Part shown: in pieces, positions 16,199-25,105 of the stretch
Numbering within the stretch: position 1 is the stretch's first letter
Layout: each line of letters begins with the position of its first letter
NCBI GenBank assembly: GCA_039700805.1
Contig: JBCAZE010000011.1
Location: 1 to 35,203 of the forward strand
DNA from: CALBPI01 sp039700805
GTDB lineage: Bacteria; Pseudomonadota; Gammaproteobacteria; Steroidobacterales; Woeseiaceae
DNA: 35,203 bases
Reading direction: 5' to 3'
The notes under the pieces: model-generated
The model's input: the letters and a program-made list of their open reading frames with translations, nothing else
What the model was told of the DNA's origin: nothing
Databases searched by the model: none
Made by a program: the position numbers and the translations under genes

Positions 16199-17284
16199 AT
16201 GCAGATTCAGCAATTCGAAGTTGACAAGAAAAACCTATCCGAATTCAAAATTAACAACGTGGATTCGGCACCGATCGAAGACGGTGAGATTCGCGTCGCC
16301 ATCGATTGCTTTGCGCTGACAGCTAATAACATCACTTACGGCGTTGTCGGCGAGCGTATCGGCTATTGGCAGTTTTTCCCGTGTCCGGAGCCGTGGGGCA
16401 TCATTCCGGTTTGGGGATTCGCTGACGTCATTGAATCTCGCCATGATGAGATCGCCGTCGGTGAGCGTCTGTACGGCTATTGGCCGATGGGCACCCACTT
16501 AACGATGAAGCCGGGGAAGGTCGCAGCACAACGACTAACCGACGCAGCCGATCATCGCGCGAATCTGCCCGCTGTTTACAACAGCTATGCGCGATGCAGT
16601 CATGAGCCGCATTACGATCCTGCGATGGATAATGCGCGCATGCTGCTGTTCCCACTCTACGCAACGTCTTATTGTCTGTACGACTACCTACTCGACAACG
16701 CCTATTTCGGCGCTGAACAAGTGATCATCCCGAGTGCTTCGTCCAAAACCGCCATCGGCTTGGCTTACGCGCTGGCTGACGATGCCGAGGCCAAGCCTTC
16801 AGTCGGCATCACATCCAGCGGCAATCTTGAGAAAACGAAAGCGCTAGGCCTTTACGACGAAGTTCTGACCTATGATCAGATCGCCGAGGTCAATAACCAG
16901 CCGAGCGTCATCGTCGATATGTCTGGTAATGGCAGTGTGCTTGCGCAACTACACCAGCATCTTGGCGACAATATGCGCTTCACATCCAACGTGGGCCTCA
17001 CGCACTACGATGAGAACCAGATGACGGACGGCTTCATCAAAGAGCGAAGCCAGATGTTCTTTGCACCAGGGCATATCCAAAAGAGGGCCAAAGACTGGGG
17101 GCCGGGTGAATTCGACAAAAAGAGTTTTATGTTTTGGCATGGCGCTGCAAAACGCAGTAGCGCATGGCTCGGCTACGAACACGTCGCTGGTATCGCGCAA
17201 TTCTCAGACGCATACAAAAACATGCTTGCCGGCCATATTCGACCGGAGGTCGGTCTGATCCTGTCGCCCACCACAAAGGACTAG
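16199..17284 (+). CDS. DUF2855 family protein
   Basis: A 361-residue member of DUF2855, a family of unknown reaction that looks distantly like medium-chain dehydrogenases/reductases: the N-terminal half is rich in strands (DGEIRVAIDCFALTANNITY, WGFADVIES, GERLYGYWPMGTHL), and the C-terminal half has a degenerate nucleotide-binding-like segment around QVIIPSASSKTAIGLAYAL and GITSSGNLEKTKALGLYDEVLTYD. No catalytic zinc ligands of the alcohol dehydrogenase kind are evident. The ATG at 16199 follows GAGGGG (16187-16192) by 6 bases; longer in-frame readings run back into the kinase gene. The secreted deacetylase gene starts 7 bases later, implying cotranscription. Confidence 0.85.
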   Translation: MQIQQFEVDKKNLSEFKINNVDSAPIEDGEIRVAIDCFALTANNITYGVVGERIGYWQFFPCPEPWGIIPVWGFADVIESRHDEIAVGERLYGYWPMGTHLTMKPGKVAAQRLTDAADHRANLPAVYNSYARCSHEPHYDPAMDNARMLLFPLYATSYCLYDYLLDNAYFGAEQVIIPSASSKTAIGLAYALADDAEAKPSVGITSSGNLEKTKALGLYDEVLTYDQIAEVNNQPSVIVDMSGNGSVLAQLHQHLGDNMRFTSNVGLTHYDENQMTDGFIKERSQMFFAPGHIQKRAKDWGPGEFDKKSFMFWHGAAKRSSAWLGYEHVAGIAQFSDAYKNMLAGHIRPEVGLILSPTTKD

Positions 17285-17291
17285 CCGACCG

Positions 17292-19061
17292 ATGCGCCAG
17301 TGGCTCGCGGCGATCTCCCTGCTGTTACTCGTTAACAATCCACTGCATGCGCAAGAGCGACGTATTGCCATCACGTTTGACGATGCGCCGCGTAGCGCCG
17401 GTCAATTACTCTCAACGGAGGAGCGCACAGCACTGTTGATCCGCTCTTTAGCGGATGCAAACGTCGACGAAGCCATGTTCTTCGTGACCACGAGCAATCT
17501 ACAACGGGCCGGAAAGGAAGGTGAAGCCCGCCTACGGCAATTCACGAGTGCCGGACACACACTCGCCAATCACTCGCACAACCACGTATCGGCGAATCGT
17601 ATCGATGGCATGGCCTTCATCAGCGATTTCGTCGAATCCATGCGACTACTACGCGAGTTTGACCGTGTCGCACCTTTCTTCAGGTTTCCGTTCTTGCATG
17701 AGGGCAACACCACTGAAAAACGCGATTTGATCCGTGCCGGCATCAGCGAAGCGGGTTTACGGGCCGGCTATGTGACCATCGACAATTACGACTGGTACTT
17801 GCAAGCGCTGTTCACAGAGGCCTTGAATGACGGACGTGACATAGACCTAGACGCTTGGCGAGAGGTCTATGTGGACGTGCTGGTAGACGCGGTGACGTTT
17901 TACGATGCGCTGGCCGTCGACGCGTTGGGTCGCTCGCCATCGCATGTGTTGTTGCTGCATGAAAACGAGCTAGCGGCGCTGTTCATCGACGACTTGTGTG
18001 ATGCGTTACGCGCACTCGGTTGGCAGATTATTCCGGCGACGGACGCTTATGACGATCCCATTGCAACGCGCGAGCCAGACACACTGGTGCTAGGCCAGGG
18101 TCGCGTTGCAGCGTTGGCAGCTGAGCGTGGCTTTTCGTTCAGCGAGTTGATTCACCCATTAGAGGATGAAGCGAATCTGCGTGCGTTGCTCGTTGCAAAG
18201 GGGCTCGTCGGCACCGCCAAAGGCGCCTATCTCGACCAATCGCCGCCAGGGCTGCGACCACAGAAGTTTGCCCCTGACAGCATTTCTTTGCCCGATAGAT
18301 ATGAATATGGTTCGGTGTTTTCGAGCGATGGCCGCGAGCTGTTTTTTGCCGTTGCAGTTGACGGTAGGGGCGAGATCTATCAAACGCGTTATCGAAACGG
18401 TGAATGGCAGTCACCAACAGTCATATTGAGTGATCAAGAAGCAAGCTACGCCGACCCTTTTCTCAGTCGCGACGCGATGCGTTTGTATTTCATCTCGACG
18501 CGCGAACGACCCGGTGCCACCGCCGGCACCAACGATATTTGGTATGCAAAGCGGCAATCCGATGGCTGGTCGGCACCGATATGGGCTGGCCCAAACGTGA
18601 ATACCGATGGGCAAGACTTCTATGTCTCGCTTACAGACAATGGAACCATGGCATTCGCGACCGACACGCACTCGGAACGCCAACATGACCATGACATTTA
18701 TCTGGCAGCACCAGAGGCGAACGGCTGGGCGCTCCCCAAACGCCTTGAGGGACGCGCACTCACCAAGGCCTATGAGGCAGATCCTTACATCGCGCCAGAC
18801 GGCAGTTACATCTTATTCAGCTCATCGCGCCGATCCGGCCTCGGCATGCGCGATATCTATGTCACCTTTCGGCGGGATGACAAGACTTGGTCGAAAGCGA
18901 TAGCACTCGGAAACGGCGTTAACACTCCGGGCCTGGAATTGTGTCCGTCCGTCACGCGAGATGGAAAATATCTGTTCTACACGAGTAACGAGGACATCTA
19001 CTGGGTCAGCGCAACAGTTATCGACATCGCGCGCCAGAAGCTGGCATCAACCGATGACTGA
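17292..19061 (+). CDS. Secreted polysaccharide deacetylase (NodB) fused to a PD40 beta-propeller
   Basis: 589 residues. A signal peptide (1-20, cut likely after LHA) precedes a NodB-type deacetylase domain with the metal and base aspartates D30 and D31 in TFDDAP and the zinc histidines H94 and H98 in ANHSHNH, followed by FRFPFLHEG and LLLHENEL. From about residue 340 onward the protein changes to propeller-like repeats: SSDGRELFF, SRDAMRLYFIS, TDNGTMAFATD, APDGSYILFSSSR and TRDGKYLFYTS, each the strand pattern of PD40/WD40-like blades as in TolB. The enzyme would remove acetyl groups from a glycan in the periplasm or outside, with the propeller binding substrate or a partner. The BciA-like gene starts inside its last 8 bases. 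Confidence 0.87.
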   Translation: MRQWLAAISLLLLVNNPLHAQERRIAITFDDAPRSAGQLLSTEERTALLIRSLADANVDEAMFFVTTSNLQRAGKEGEARLRQFTSAGHTLANHSHNHVSANRIDGMAFISDFVESMRLLREFDRVAPFFRFPFLHEGNTTEKRDLIRAGISEAGLRAGYVTIDNYDWYLQALFTEALNDGRDIDLDAWREVYVDVLVDAVTFYDALAVDALGRSPSHVLLLHENELAALFIDDLCDALRALGWQIIPATDAYDDPIATREPDTLVLGQGRVAALAAERGFSFSELIHPLEDEANLRALLVAKGLVGTAKGAYLDQSPPGLRPQKFAPDSISLPDRYEYGSVFSSDGRELFFAVAVDGRGEIYQTRYRNGEWQSPTVILSDQEASYADPFLSRDAMRLYFISTRERPGATAGTNDIWYAKRQSDGWSAPIWAGPNVNTDGQDFYVSLTDNGTMAFATDTHSERQHDHDIYLAAPEANGWALPKRLEGRALTKAYEADPYIAPDGSYILFSSSRRSGLGMRDIYVTFRRDDKTWSKAIALGNGVNTPGLELCPSVTRDGKYLFYTSNEDIYWVSATVIDIARQKLASTDD

Positions 19062-20019
19062 CTCAAGACGGCGCGTACTGTTGATTGGCGCAACCGGCTA
19101 CATTGGCCGCGCCGTCGCTGAGACCTTGACGACCCGTGGATACGATGTTGTGGCAATTGTCCGAGAGAGCGCTTCGGCTGAACTCGTCGATTGCGAATTA
19201 CTCGAAGCAACTCTTACGGACGCCGATGCGACCAGTGATGCACTGCGAGATCTGCGATGTGATGCCGTAGTCTCCTGTATCGCCTCGCGAAGCGGGGAGC
19301 CCGACGATGCGCGCGCTGTCGATTTCGAGGCCAACATGAATGTGCTGAAGACCATTCGCGATATCGGCGCTCAGCATTTCATTCTGCTGTCCGCTATCTG
19401 TGTGCAGAAACCGCGCTTAGCATTCCAGCGTGCGAAACTCGACTTCGAAGCCGCGCTAAAGAATGCAGGCGTCGATTACACGATCATCCGCCCCACAGCG
19501 TTCTTTAAATCACTGTCCGGACAGATAGACCGCGTTCGCGCCGGTAAGCCATTCTTGATTTTCGGCAACGGTGAATTGACGCGATGCAAACCCATCAGCG
19601 TTAAAGATCTCGCACGGTTTATCGCTGATACGTTAGAGATGCCGGACCGTCGCAATCGGATCTTACCCATCGGTGGGCCGGGACCTGCGCTAACACCGAA
19701 AGCGCAAGGCGAGATGATGTTCGAAGTCGCCGGGCAATCACCGACGTTTCGATCCGTGCCGGTTGCGATGTTCTTGGTGCTGGCAGCAATCTTGAGAATT
19801 CCAGCATTATTCTCGAAGCGTGTAGCCACCAAACGCGAGCTGCTCAAGATCGGACACTACTACGCCACAGAATCGATGCTGCACTGGGATTCTGAGCGTC
19901 AATGCTATGATGCCGAGTCGACGCCAGAGTTTGGTCAAGAGACGCTCGAAGATCACTACCGGCAGATGCTTCGCGCGTCGACGCAGAAGGATGAACGGGG
20001 CGCGCACATACTATTCTGA
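19054..20019 (+). CDS. BciA-like NAD(P)-binding reductase (divinyl chlorophyllide 8-vinyl-reductase family)
   Basis: A 321-residue atypical short-chain dehydrogenase. The dinucleotide site is VLLIGATGYIGRA (8-20). Diagnostic stretches match what I know of BciA and plant DVR: DAVVSCIASRSG, LLSAICVQKPRLAFQRAKLD starting near residue 111, RPTAFFKSLSGQ (146-157), GKPFLIFGNGELTRCKPIS and RILPIGGPGPALTPKAQGEM. BciA reduces the 8-vinyl group of chlorophyllide during bacteriochlorophyll synthesis. No other pigment gene is in the window, so this is either an isolated gene of a phototroph or a relative with another substrate. The ATG at 19054 overlaps the deacetylase stop by 8 bases (ATGACTGA); an upstream in-frame start at 18961 would lie deep inside that gene. 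Confidence 0.83.
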   Translation: MTDSRRRVLLIGATGYIGRAVAETLTTRGYDVVAIVRESASAELVDCELLEATLTDADATSDALRDLRCDAVVSCIASRSGEPDDARAVDFEANMNVLKTIRDIGAQHFILLSAICVQKPRLAFQRAKLDFEAALKNAGVDYTIIRPTAFFKSLSGQIDRVRAGKPFLIFGNGELTRCKPISVKDLARFIADTLEMPDRRNRILPIGGPGPALTPKAQGEMMFEVAGQSPTFRSVPVAMFLVLAAILRIPALFSKRVATKRELLKIGHYYATESMLHWDSERQCYDAESTPEFGQETLEDHYRQMLRASTQKDERGAHILF

Positions 20020-20041
20020 CGAATCATCATAAGGGACGGCC

Positions 20042-20743
20042 ATGAGGACAATTGGACTGCTCGGCGGAATGAGTTGGGAAAGTACCGTCGGCTACTACCG
20101 TGCCATCAACGAGGGCATCAAACGCGAGAAAGGCGGCCTTCATTCGGCGAAGATCGCGATGGTCAGTGTGGATTTCGCACCCATTGAAGTCATGCAGCAG
20201 CAAGGCGATTGGGAGGGTATGGCAGCCTTGTTGATCGAACACGGGCAACAGGTTGAAGCGGCTGGTGCCGATTGCTTATTGATCTGCACGAATACCATGC
20301 ACCGCGTCGCTGACGCCGTACAGGACAACATTGAGATTCCGCTGCTGCATATCGCTGATGCGACGGCTTCGGCGTTGCGACATTACGGCATTCAGCGAGT
20401 GGGATTACTCGGAACCGCATTTACGATGGAGCAGTCGTTTTATGCGGGAAGACTTGCCGATCAACATGGCCTTGATGTGTTGACGCCCGATGCAGCAGGC
20501 CGCGATATCGTCCATCGCATCATTTACGAAGAATTGTGTTTGGGGGTACTGAAAGACGGGTCACGCGCGCAGTACTTGGAGATTATCGCGTCGCTCGATG
20601 AACGTGGCGCGGAAGCCGTCATTCTCGGCTGCACCGAGATCGGTTTGTTAGTAAAGCAGCACGATACGCCAACAAGATTGTTTGACACCACGGCGATCCA
20701 TGCCGAAGCCGCTGTTGCGTTCGCACTGGAGAATGGCGAATGA
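20042..20743 (+). CDS. ygeA: Aspartate/glutamate racemase family protein, YgeA type
   Basis: A 233-residue cofactor-independent amino-acid racemase. The two catalytic cysteines are C82 (ICTNTMH) and C197 (LGCTEIGLL). The opening TIGLLGGMSWEST, the phrase GGLHSAKI and the segment AGRDIVHRIIYEELCLG agree closely with E. coli YgeA, a broad-specificity racemase. It would act in the cytoplasm to make or remove D-amino acids. It begins 22 bases after the BciA-like gene with AAGGGA just upstream, and its stop overlaps the methyltransferase start (ATGA), so it belongs to the same run of genes. The exact substrate is not evident. Confidence 0.92.
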   Translation: MRTIGLLGGMSWESTVGYYRAINEGIKREKGGLHSAKIAMVSVDFAPIEVMQQQGDWEGMAALLIEHGQQVEAAGADCLLICTNTMHRVADAVQDNIEIPLLHIADATASALRHYGIQRVGLLGTAFTMEQSFYAGRLADQHGLDVLTPDAAGRDIVHRIIYEELCLGVLKDGSRAQYLEIIASLDERGAEAVILGCTEIGLLVKQHDTPTRLFDTTAIHAEAAVAFALENGE

Positions 20744-21318
20744 GTGATGCGGCGAGGGCCTATGAGCAACATGCGAAAGCATTCATCAACGCACGCAGCC
20801 AGGTCACCGGTCGCCAAACCATACGCACTTGGGCAGCGACGCTTCCACAACCGGCAACGATTCTTGAGCTTGGCTGCGGGAGTGGGCGACCCGTGACGGA
20901 AACGCTACTCGCCGCCAAACATACAGTCTTCGCCATCGATGCATCACCAACCTTACTGGATCACTTCCGCCAGGCGTTTCCAACCGTCGAGGCGAAATGC
21001 GAAAACGTGCTCGACAGTCGCTTTTTCGAACGCCGTTTCGACGCCGTGGTCGCTATCGGACTGGTGTTTCTGCTAAGCGAAGCGCAACAACGCACACTGA
21101 TCCAATCGGTCGCGAATGTACTCGAGCCGGGCGGCCGCTTTTTGTTCACCGCTCCCTGGCAGACGGGTGAATGGCATGACGTGCTCACCCAATCCCTGTG
21201 TGTTTCGTTGGGGATTGACGCCTATACCGCGGCCTTCAAGGAAGCCGGATTGACGCTAACAGACCGGTTGGTCGATAGCGGGCGCAATCATTACTACGAA
21301 CTCGAGAAGGACAACTAG
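20740..21318 (+). CDS. Class I SAM-dependent methyltransferase
   Basis: A 192-residue enzyme with the SAM-binding motif I ILELGCGSGRP (41-51), acidic residue at the end of strand 2 (FAIDASP), motif around FDAVVAIGLVFLLS, and LEPGGRFLFTAPW, the usual post-motif III region of small-molecule methyltransferases. The substrate cannot be inferred. Its ATG overlaps the racemase stop by four bases. It ends 22 bases before the convergent aldehyde dehydrogenase gene. Confidence 0.88.
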   Translation: MSDAARAYEQHAKAFINARSQVTGRQTIRTWAATLPQPATILELGCGSGRPVTETLLAAKHTVFAIDASPTLLDHFRQAFPTVEAKCENVLDSRFFERRFDAVVAIGLVFLLSEAQQRTLIQSVANVLEPGGRFLFTAPWQTGEWHDVLTQSLCVSLGIDAYTAAFKEAGLTLTDRLVDSGRNHYYELEKDN

Positions 21319-21319
21319 C

Positions 21320-21346
21320 CGTTAGTGTTTACGGTGACACCTAACG
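21320..21346. terminator. Hairpin between convergent genes, possible bidirectional terminator
   Basis: CGTTAG-TGT (21320-21328) pairs with ACA-C-CTAACG (21337-21346) with one bulged C around an 8-base loop. It fills the gap between the methyltransferase and the aldehyde dehydrogenase and includes the latter's stop codon. Neither side has a T-run, so function as a terminator is only suggested by position. Confidence 0.35.
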
Positions 21347-22864
21347 CGAACCGTCTCTGAGATCTGCGGGCAGTAGTGCATCGGGCAGGTTCTGATAGCT
21401 AACTGGCCTCAAAAAACGGCGTATCGCCAGCGTGCCAACCGACGTGGCGCCGACGTTCGTACTCGCTGGGTAAGGACCGCCATGCATCATCGCGGGATCG
21501 ACCTCGACACCAGTTGGGAACCCGTTCGCCAAGATTCGGCCGGCCTTTTGCTCAAGCACCGGCAGCAATGTTCGCGCGATACTAAGATCCGCATCATCCA
21601 TATGTAATGTCGCCGTGAGTTGACCATCCAGGGACGCTGCTGCGGTCAACAAATCATCATCATTGCGCACGCGTACGATCACACCAACTGGTCCGAATAT
21701 CTCTTCCCGAAGCGAGCGATTCGCCCGCCACACATCCAGCGGCGCATCGAATAGCCATGGACTCGAGCCGCGTTCATGTGGCTCTGCCTTAACCCGTGTC
21801 GCCACGCCCGCTATTTGCGACAGGTCAGTCGCTTGGCTATGGCACGCCGCCGCAATGGATGCCGTGAGCATCGTTGCGACACCGACCTCTGACAACGCGC
21901 GACGTGTCGCTTCGCTGAATCGATCCGCTTGCTCACCATCTCGAAGAAACATGACACCCGGATTGGTACAAAACTGACCGACACCCATCGTCAGCGATTG
22001 CGCCCAACCCTCGGCAATCGCGTCGCAGCGGTTATCGAGTGCGTTGCCAAGGACAAAACCCGGATTGGTCGAGCCGAGTTCACCAAAAAAAGGAATCGGT
22101 TCGGGTCTCGCCGCACATAAATCGAACAGAGCCCTGCCCGCCTTCAGAGAACCGGTAAAACCCACCGCTTTGACCAAAGGGTGCGTCACCAGCGCGCGCG
22201 CAACCGCCGTCCCGGCATCGTGAAGATACGAGAAAACGCCGTCCGGCATGCGGCACTCAGCGGCGGCCGCGGCAATCGCCGCCGCCACACGTTCTCCGGT
22301 CGCAGGGTGTGCCGGGTGTGATTTGACAATGACCGGACATCCAGCGGCTAGCGCCGACGCTGTGTCACCGCCCGCCGTTGAGAACGCCAAAGGAAAATTA
22401 GATGCGCCGAACACAACAACGGGTCCAATCGGCCGCATCATGAGCCTTAAGTCCGGGCGAGGTAGTGGCTGACGATCAGGCAATGCACTCGTGTAGCGAC
22501 GATCGAGATAGTCAGCGTCGCGAATAGCATCTGCAAACAAGCGTAATTGTCCCGTGGTACGGCCAAGCTCACCTGTCAATCTCGCCTCCGGCAATCCACT
22601 CTCTTTGATCGCACACGAAACAATGGCTTCGCTATCGGCCTGCATCGCATCGGCAATTGTCTCGAGAAACTGCGCTCTCTGCGCTCGGCTGGTATCAGCA
22701 AACGCCGGAAACGCAAAAGATGCCTGCTCTGCGGCGGTCCGTGCTTGCTCACTCGTCGCCACCGTGAACACATCAGGCGCGCCAGACACCGGTGTCGACC
22801 GGAAAGTATCATCACCCGCGACCCACTGCCCTGCGATCAATTGTTTTCCATGAATCATCGTCAT
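21341..22864 (-). CDS. 2-Oxoglutarate-semialdehyde (2,5-dioxovalerate) dehydrogenase
   Basis: Oxidises 2-oxoglutarate semialdehyde to 2-oxoglutarate with NAD(P)+, the last step of hydroxyproline breakdown. The 507-residue aldehyde dehydrogenase has the Rossmann-side ASNFPLAFSTAGGD with N156, the cofactor lysine K181, the general base E262 in GELGSTNPG and the nucleophile C299 in GVGQFCTNPG. The FFGELGSTNPGFVL and GQFCTNPGVM phrases are typical of the type III ketoglutaric-semialdehyde dehydrogenases encoded with hydroxyproline or sugar-acid genes. It is the last gene of the four-gene minus-strand operon, 43 bases after the FAD enzyme, with AGGAG just before the start. Two ATG codons six bases apart (22864, 22858) are possible starts. 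Confidence 0.92.
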   Translation of the reverse strand: MTMIHGKQLIAGQWVAGDDTFRSTPVSGAPDVFTVATSEQARTAAEQASFAFPAFADTSRAQRAQFLETIADAMQADSEAIVSCAIKESGLPEARLTGELGRTTGQLRLFADAIRDADYLDRRYTSALPDRQPLPRPDLRLMMRPIGPVVVFGASNFPLAFSTAGGDTASALAAGCPVIVKSHPAHPATGERVAAAIAAAAAECRMPDGVFSYLHDAGTAVARALVTHPLVKAVGFTGSLKAGRALFDLCAARPEPIPFFGELGSTNPGFVLGNALDNRCDAIAEGWAQSLTMGVGQFCTNPGVMFLRDGEQADRFSEATRRALSEVGVATMLTASIAAACHSQATDLSQIAGVATRVKAEPHERGSSPWLFDAPLDVWRANRSLREEIFGPVGVIVRVRNDDDLLTAAASLDGQLTATLHMDDADLSIARTLLPVLEQKAGRILANGFPTGVEVDPAMMHGGPYPASTNVGATSVGTLAIRRFLRPVSYQNLPDALLPADLRDGSR

Positions 22865-22907
22865 TCATCTCCTACGGCAATGCGCGGTAAATTTCTTGAG
22901 CCGACGC

Positions 22908-24161
22908 CTAAAATCGCGTGGGCGAGAAGGCATCCACACTAAGATGTGTCGATTGCTCGCCAACCAACTCGGCGATCAATCGACCAGTGGCGGGGGCGAG
23001 CGTTAAACCGAGCATATTGTGGCCAGTCGCGACCAGCGCATTCTTAGCGGTTGGTACGCGACCAATGATCGGTAGACTATCCCAAGTCATCGGTCGCCAA
23101 CCAAACCACGTTTCGACGGTTTCCTCACCGATAGGCTCATATAAATACGGCGCCGCGGCGTCTTTGAGTTGTTCGATACGATGTTCGGGAATCGAATCGT
23201 CGAAGCCAACGAATTCCATCATCGACCCCAACCGGAAGTGGCGCTCGAAACTCGTGACACCGATACCGTGTTCTGGGAACAGCATGGGCAGCGATGGGCA
23301 TTGGACTGGCCTCGTCATGGTCACCGAATAGCCCTTGCCGGGCTCGATGGGCAACCGACACCCAATCATCTGAGCAAGCTTCGCTGACCAGGCACCGGTG
23401 GCGAAGACATAGTGATCGGCTGTCATGTTGCCCTTGACGGTCTCAATCGCGGTGATCGCATCGTTTGCACGACGCACACCCGTCATCGGGTTTTGAGGAA
23501 CGAAAGTGACGCCATTCGATGCGAGCAACGACTGCCAACCACGAATGAGCTTGTCGGGACGGAGAAAGCCATCGTCCTCGTAAAGAAAAGCACCCGCAAG
23601 GTCATCGCGTAGCGCGGGCTCCACGGCCGGCAAGGCGGCGCCTTCAATGCGCTTCGCGGACTCCCCGAATTCCGTCGTCAGTAATCGGTCGGTCTCACTA
23701 TAATCATCGAAACCCGCTTGCGTTTGAAATACATACAGCAACCCCGACGCTTGCCACTCCACATCCAACGCCTCCGTCGACATCAATTGTCGATACTCGT
23801 GGAGAGAAGACTCCAGTAGTGGTGCAAGATGATGCCCCGCCGCCAGCATGGTCTCGTGTCCACAGCGGCGTGCGAACTCCCAAAACCAACGATACATGCC
23901 CAGGCGAAGTTGTGGTTTGAATCGGAAGGGCGCCCGAGGTTGAAACAACGACGCCAACCCCTTCTTCAGTGTTGCACTCGTATTCAGCGGCAGTATGTGA
24001 CTGGGACAAACATATCCGCAATTCGCGTAAGAACACTCGCCACCGATATTGCCCCGATCAATAACCGTTACTGAAAAGCCGGCCTCAGACAAATAGTGGG
24101 CGCAAGCAAGACCAATAATACCGCCGCCAACTACCAGTACACTGTCGGATCGCTGAGCCAT
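22908..24161 (-). CDS. FAD-dependent D-amino-acid (D-hydroxyproline) dehydrogenase
   Basis: A 417-residue DadA/DAO-family flavoprotein. The FAD-binding site VVGGGIIGLACAHYLSEAG starts at residue 10, with the acidic residue of the second strand in VTVIDRG; near the end, RPMTWDSLPIIGRVP and TGHNMLGLTLAPATGRLIAELV complete the family pattern. Between the hydroxyproline epimerase and the semialdehyde dehydrogenase genes it most likely oxidises cis-4-hydroxy-D-proline to 1-pyrroline-4-hydroxy-2-carboxylate, passing electrons to the respiratory chain. It is the single-chain form, unlike the multi-subunit LhpBEF of Pseudomonas. It starts 3 bases after the epimerase gene. By sequence alone a general D-amino-acid dehydrogenase is possible; the context decides. 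Confidence 0.9.
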   Translation of the reverse strand: MAQRSDSVLVVGGGIIGLACAHYLSEAGFSVTVIDRGNIGGECSYANCGYVCPSHILPLNTSATLKKGLASLFQPRAPFRFKPQLRLGMYRWFWEFARRCGHETMLAAGHHLAPLLESSLHEYRQLMSTEALDVEWQASGLLYVFQTQAGFDDYSETDRLLTTEFGESAKRIEGAALPAVEPALRDDLAGAFLYEDDGFLRPDKLIRGWQSLLASNGVTFVPQNPMTGVRRANDAITAIETVKGNMTADHYVFATGAWSAKLAQMIGCRLPIEPGKGYSVTMTRPVQCPSLPMLFPEHGIGVTSFERHFRLGSMMEFVGFDDSIPEHRIEQLKDAAAPYLYEPIGEETVETWFGWRPMTWDSLPIIGRVPTAKNALVATGHNMLGLTLAPATGRLIAELVGEQSTHLSVDAFSPTRF

Positions 24162-24164
24162 CGT

Positions 24165-25094
24165 CTATGCAATCCCGTTCGCAAACGGATCGTTGGGGTC
24201 GGCGATGATTTGCGTGTCAGCGCAGACGAATGCACGACCAGTCAGGCTCACAATAATGCGAGCGTCATCAGTCGGCCGGTAACTCGCGGTAAATCGACTG
24301 CCAATGACGCTCTCCTGCACCCAGGACTCTCCTGCGTTCAACGCGCCCTTAGCCGCCAAACAGGCAAGCTTTGCACTCGTACCTGTCCCGCACGGAGAAC
24401 GATCATATTCGCCGCCGGGACACAGCACATAGTTTCGACTGTCAGCATTCGACGACTGCGGCGCACCGAAAAGCTCGATGTGATCGATCTCCTCGCCATC
24501 TTCACCGGTGATGCCGTGTGTCAACAACGCTTGATGGATCGCCATCGCCGTATGGCGCAAGACGGCTTCATTGTCTAAACGGATATCGCAGGGCGCATCA
24601 TTGGTTAAGAAAAACCAATTGCCTCCCCAGGCGATATCACCACGGACAACCCCAATGCCTGGGACATCCACTGCGACGTCATCGCGAAAGCAATAGCTCG
24701 GCACGTTCTCGATCGTGACGTGGTTCGCGTCATGCAGTGACGCGGTCACAATGCCAACCGGTGTTTCAATACGCATCAGGTCGGTGGGTGCTTTGCCGAG
24801 ATACGCAAGCGTCGCGGCGACACCGATCGTACCGTGACCGCACATGCCGAGATAGCCCCGATTGTTGAAGAATATGACGCCCGCATCGCAGCGCTTATCG
24901 TCCGGCTCGCAGAGCAAAGCGCCCACCATGGCATCGTAGCCGCGCGGCTCTAGAATCAACCGCCGGCGTACGTAGTCATGCTGCTCCCGAAAGCGTTCAA
25001 CTCGAGCGCTTAGCGGGCCTTGCCCGAGATCGGGACCATCGGCAATGATGACCCGCGTCGGCTCACCTTCGGTATGAGAATCGATAACACGCAT
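24165..25094 (-). CDS. 4-Hydroxyproline 2-epimerase
   Basis: A 309-residue proline-racemase-fold enzyme that turns trans-4-hydroxy-L-proline into cis-4-hydroxy-D-proline. Both catalytic cysteines are present, C85 in GMCGHGTIG and C235 in RSPCGTGTSAK, which separates it from the trans-3-hydroxyproline dehydratases that have threonine at the second place. The opening IDSHTEGEPTRVI and the NRGYLGMCGHG loop are typical of hydroxyproline epimerases rather than proline racemase. It lies between the deaminase (11 bases upstream) and the D-hydroxyproline dehydrogenase (3 bases downstream). The family symbols lhpA or hypE are used in other bacteria. Confidence 0.94.
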   Translation of the reverse strand: MRVIDSHTEGEPTRVIIADGPDLGQGPLSARVERFREQHDYVRRRLILEPRGYDAMVGALLCEPDDKRCDAGVIFFNNRGYLGMCGHGTIGVAATLAYLGKAPTDLMRIETPVGIVTASLHDANHVTIENVPSYCFRDDVAVDVPGIGVVRGDIAWGGNWFFLTNDAPCDIRLDNEAVLRHTAMAIHQALLTHGITGEDGEEIDHIELFGAPQSSNADSRNYVLCPGGEYDRSPCGTGTSAKLACLAAKGALNAGESWVQESVIGSRFTASYRPTDDARIIVSLTGRAFVCADTQIIADPNDPFANGIA

Positions 25095-25105
25095 GGTTCA
25101 CACCG

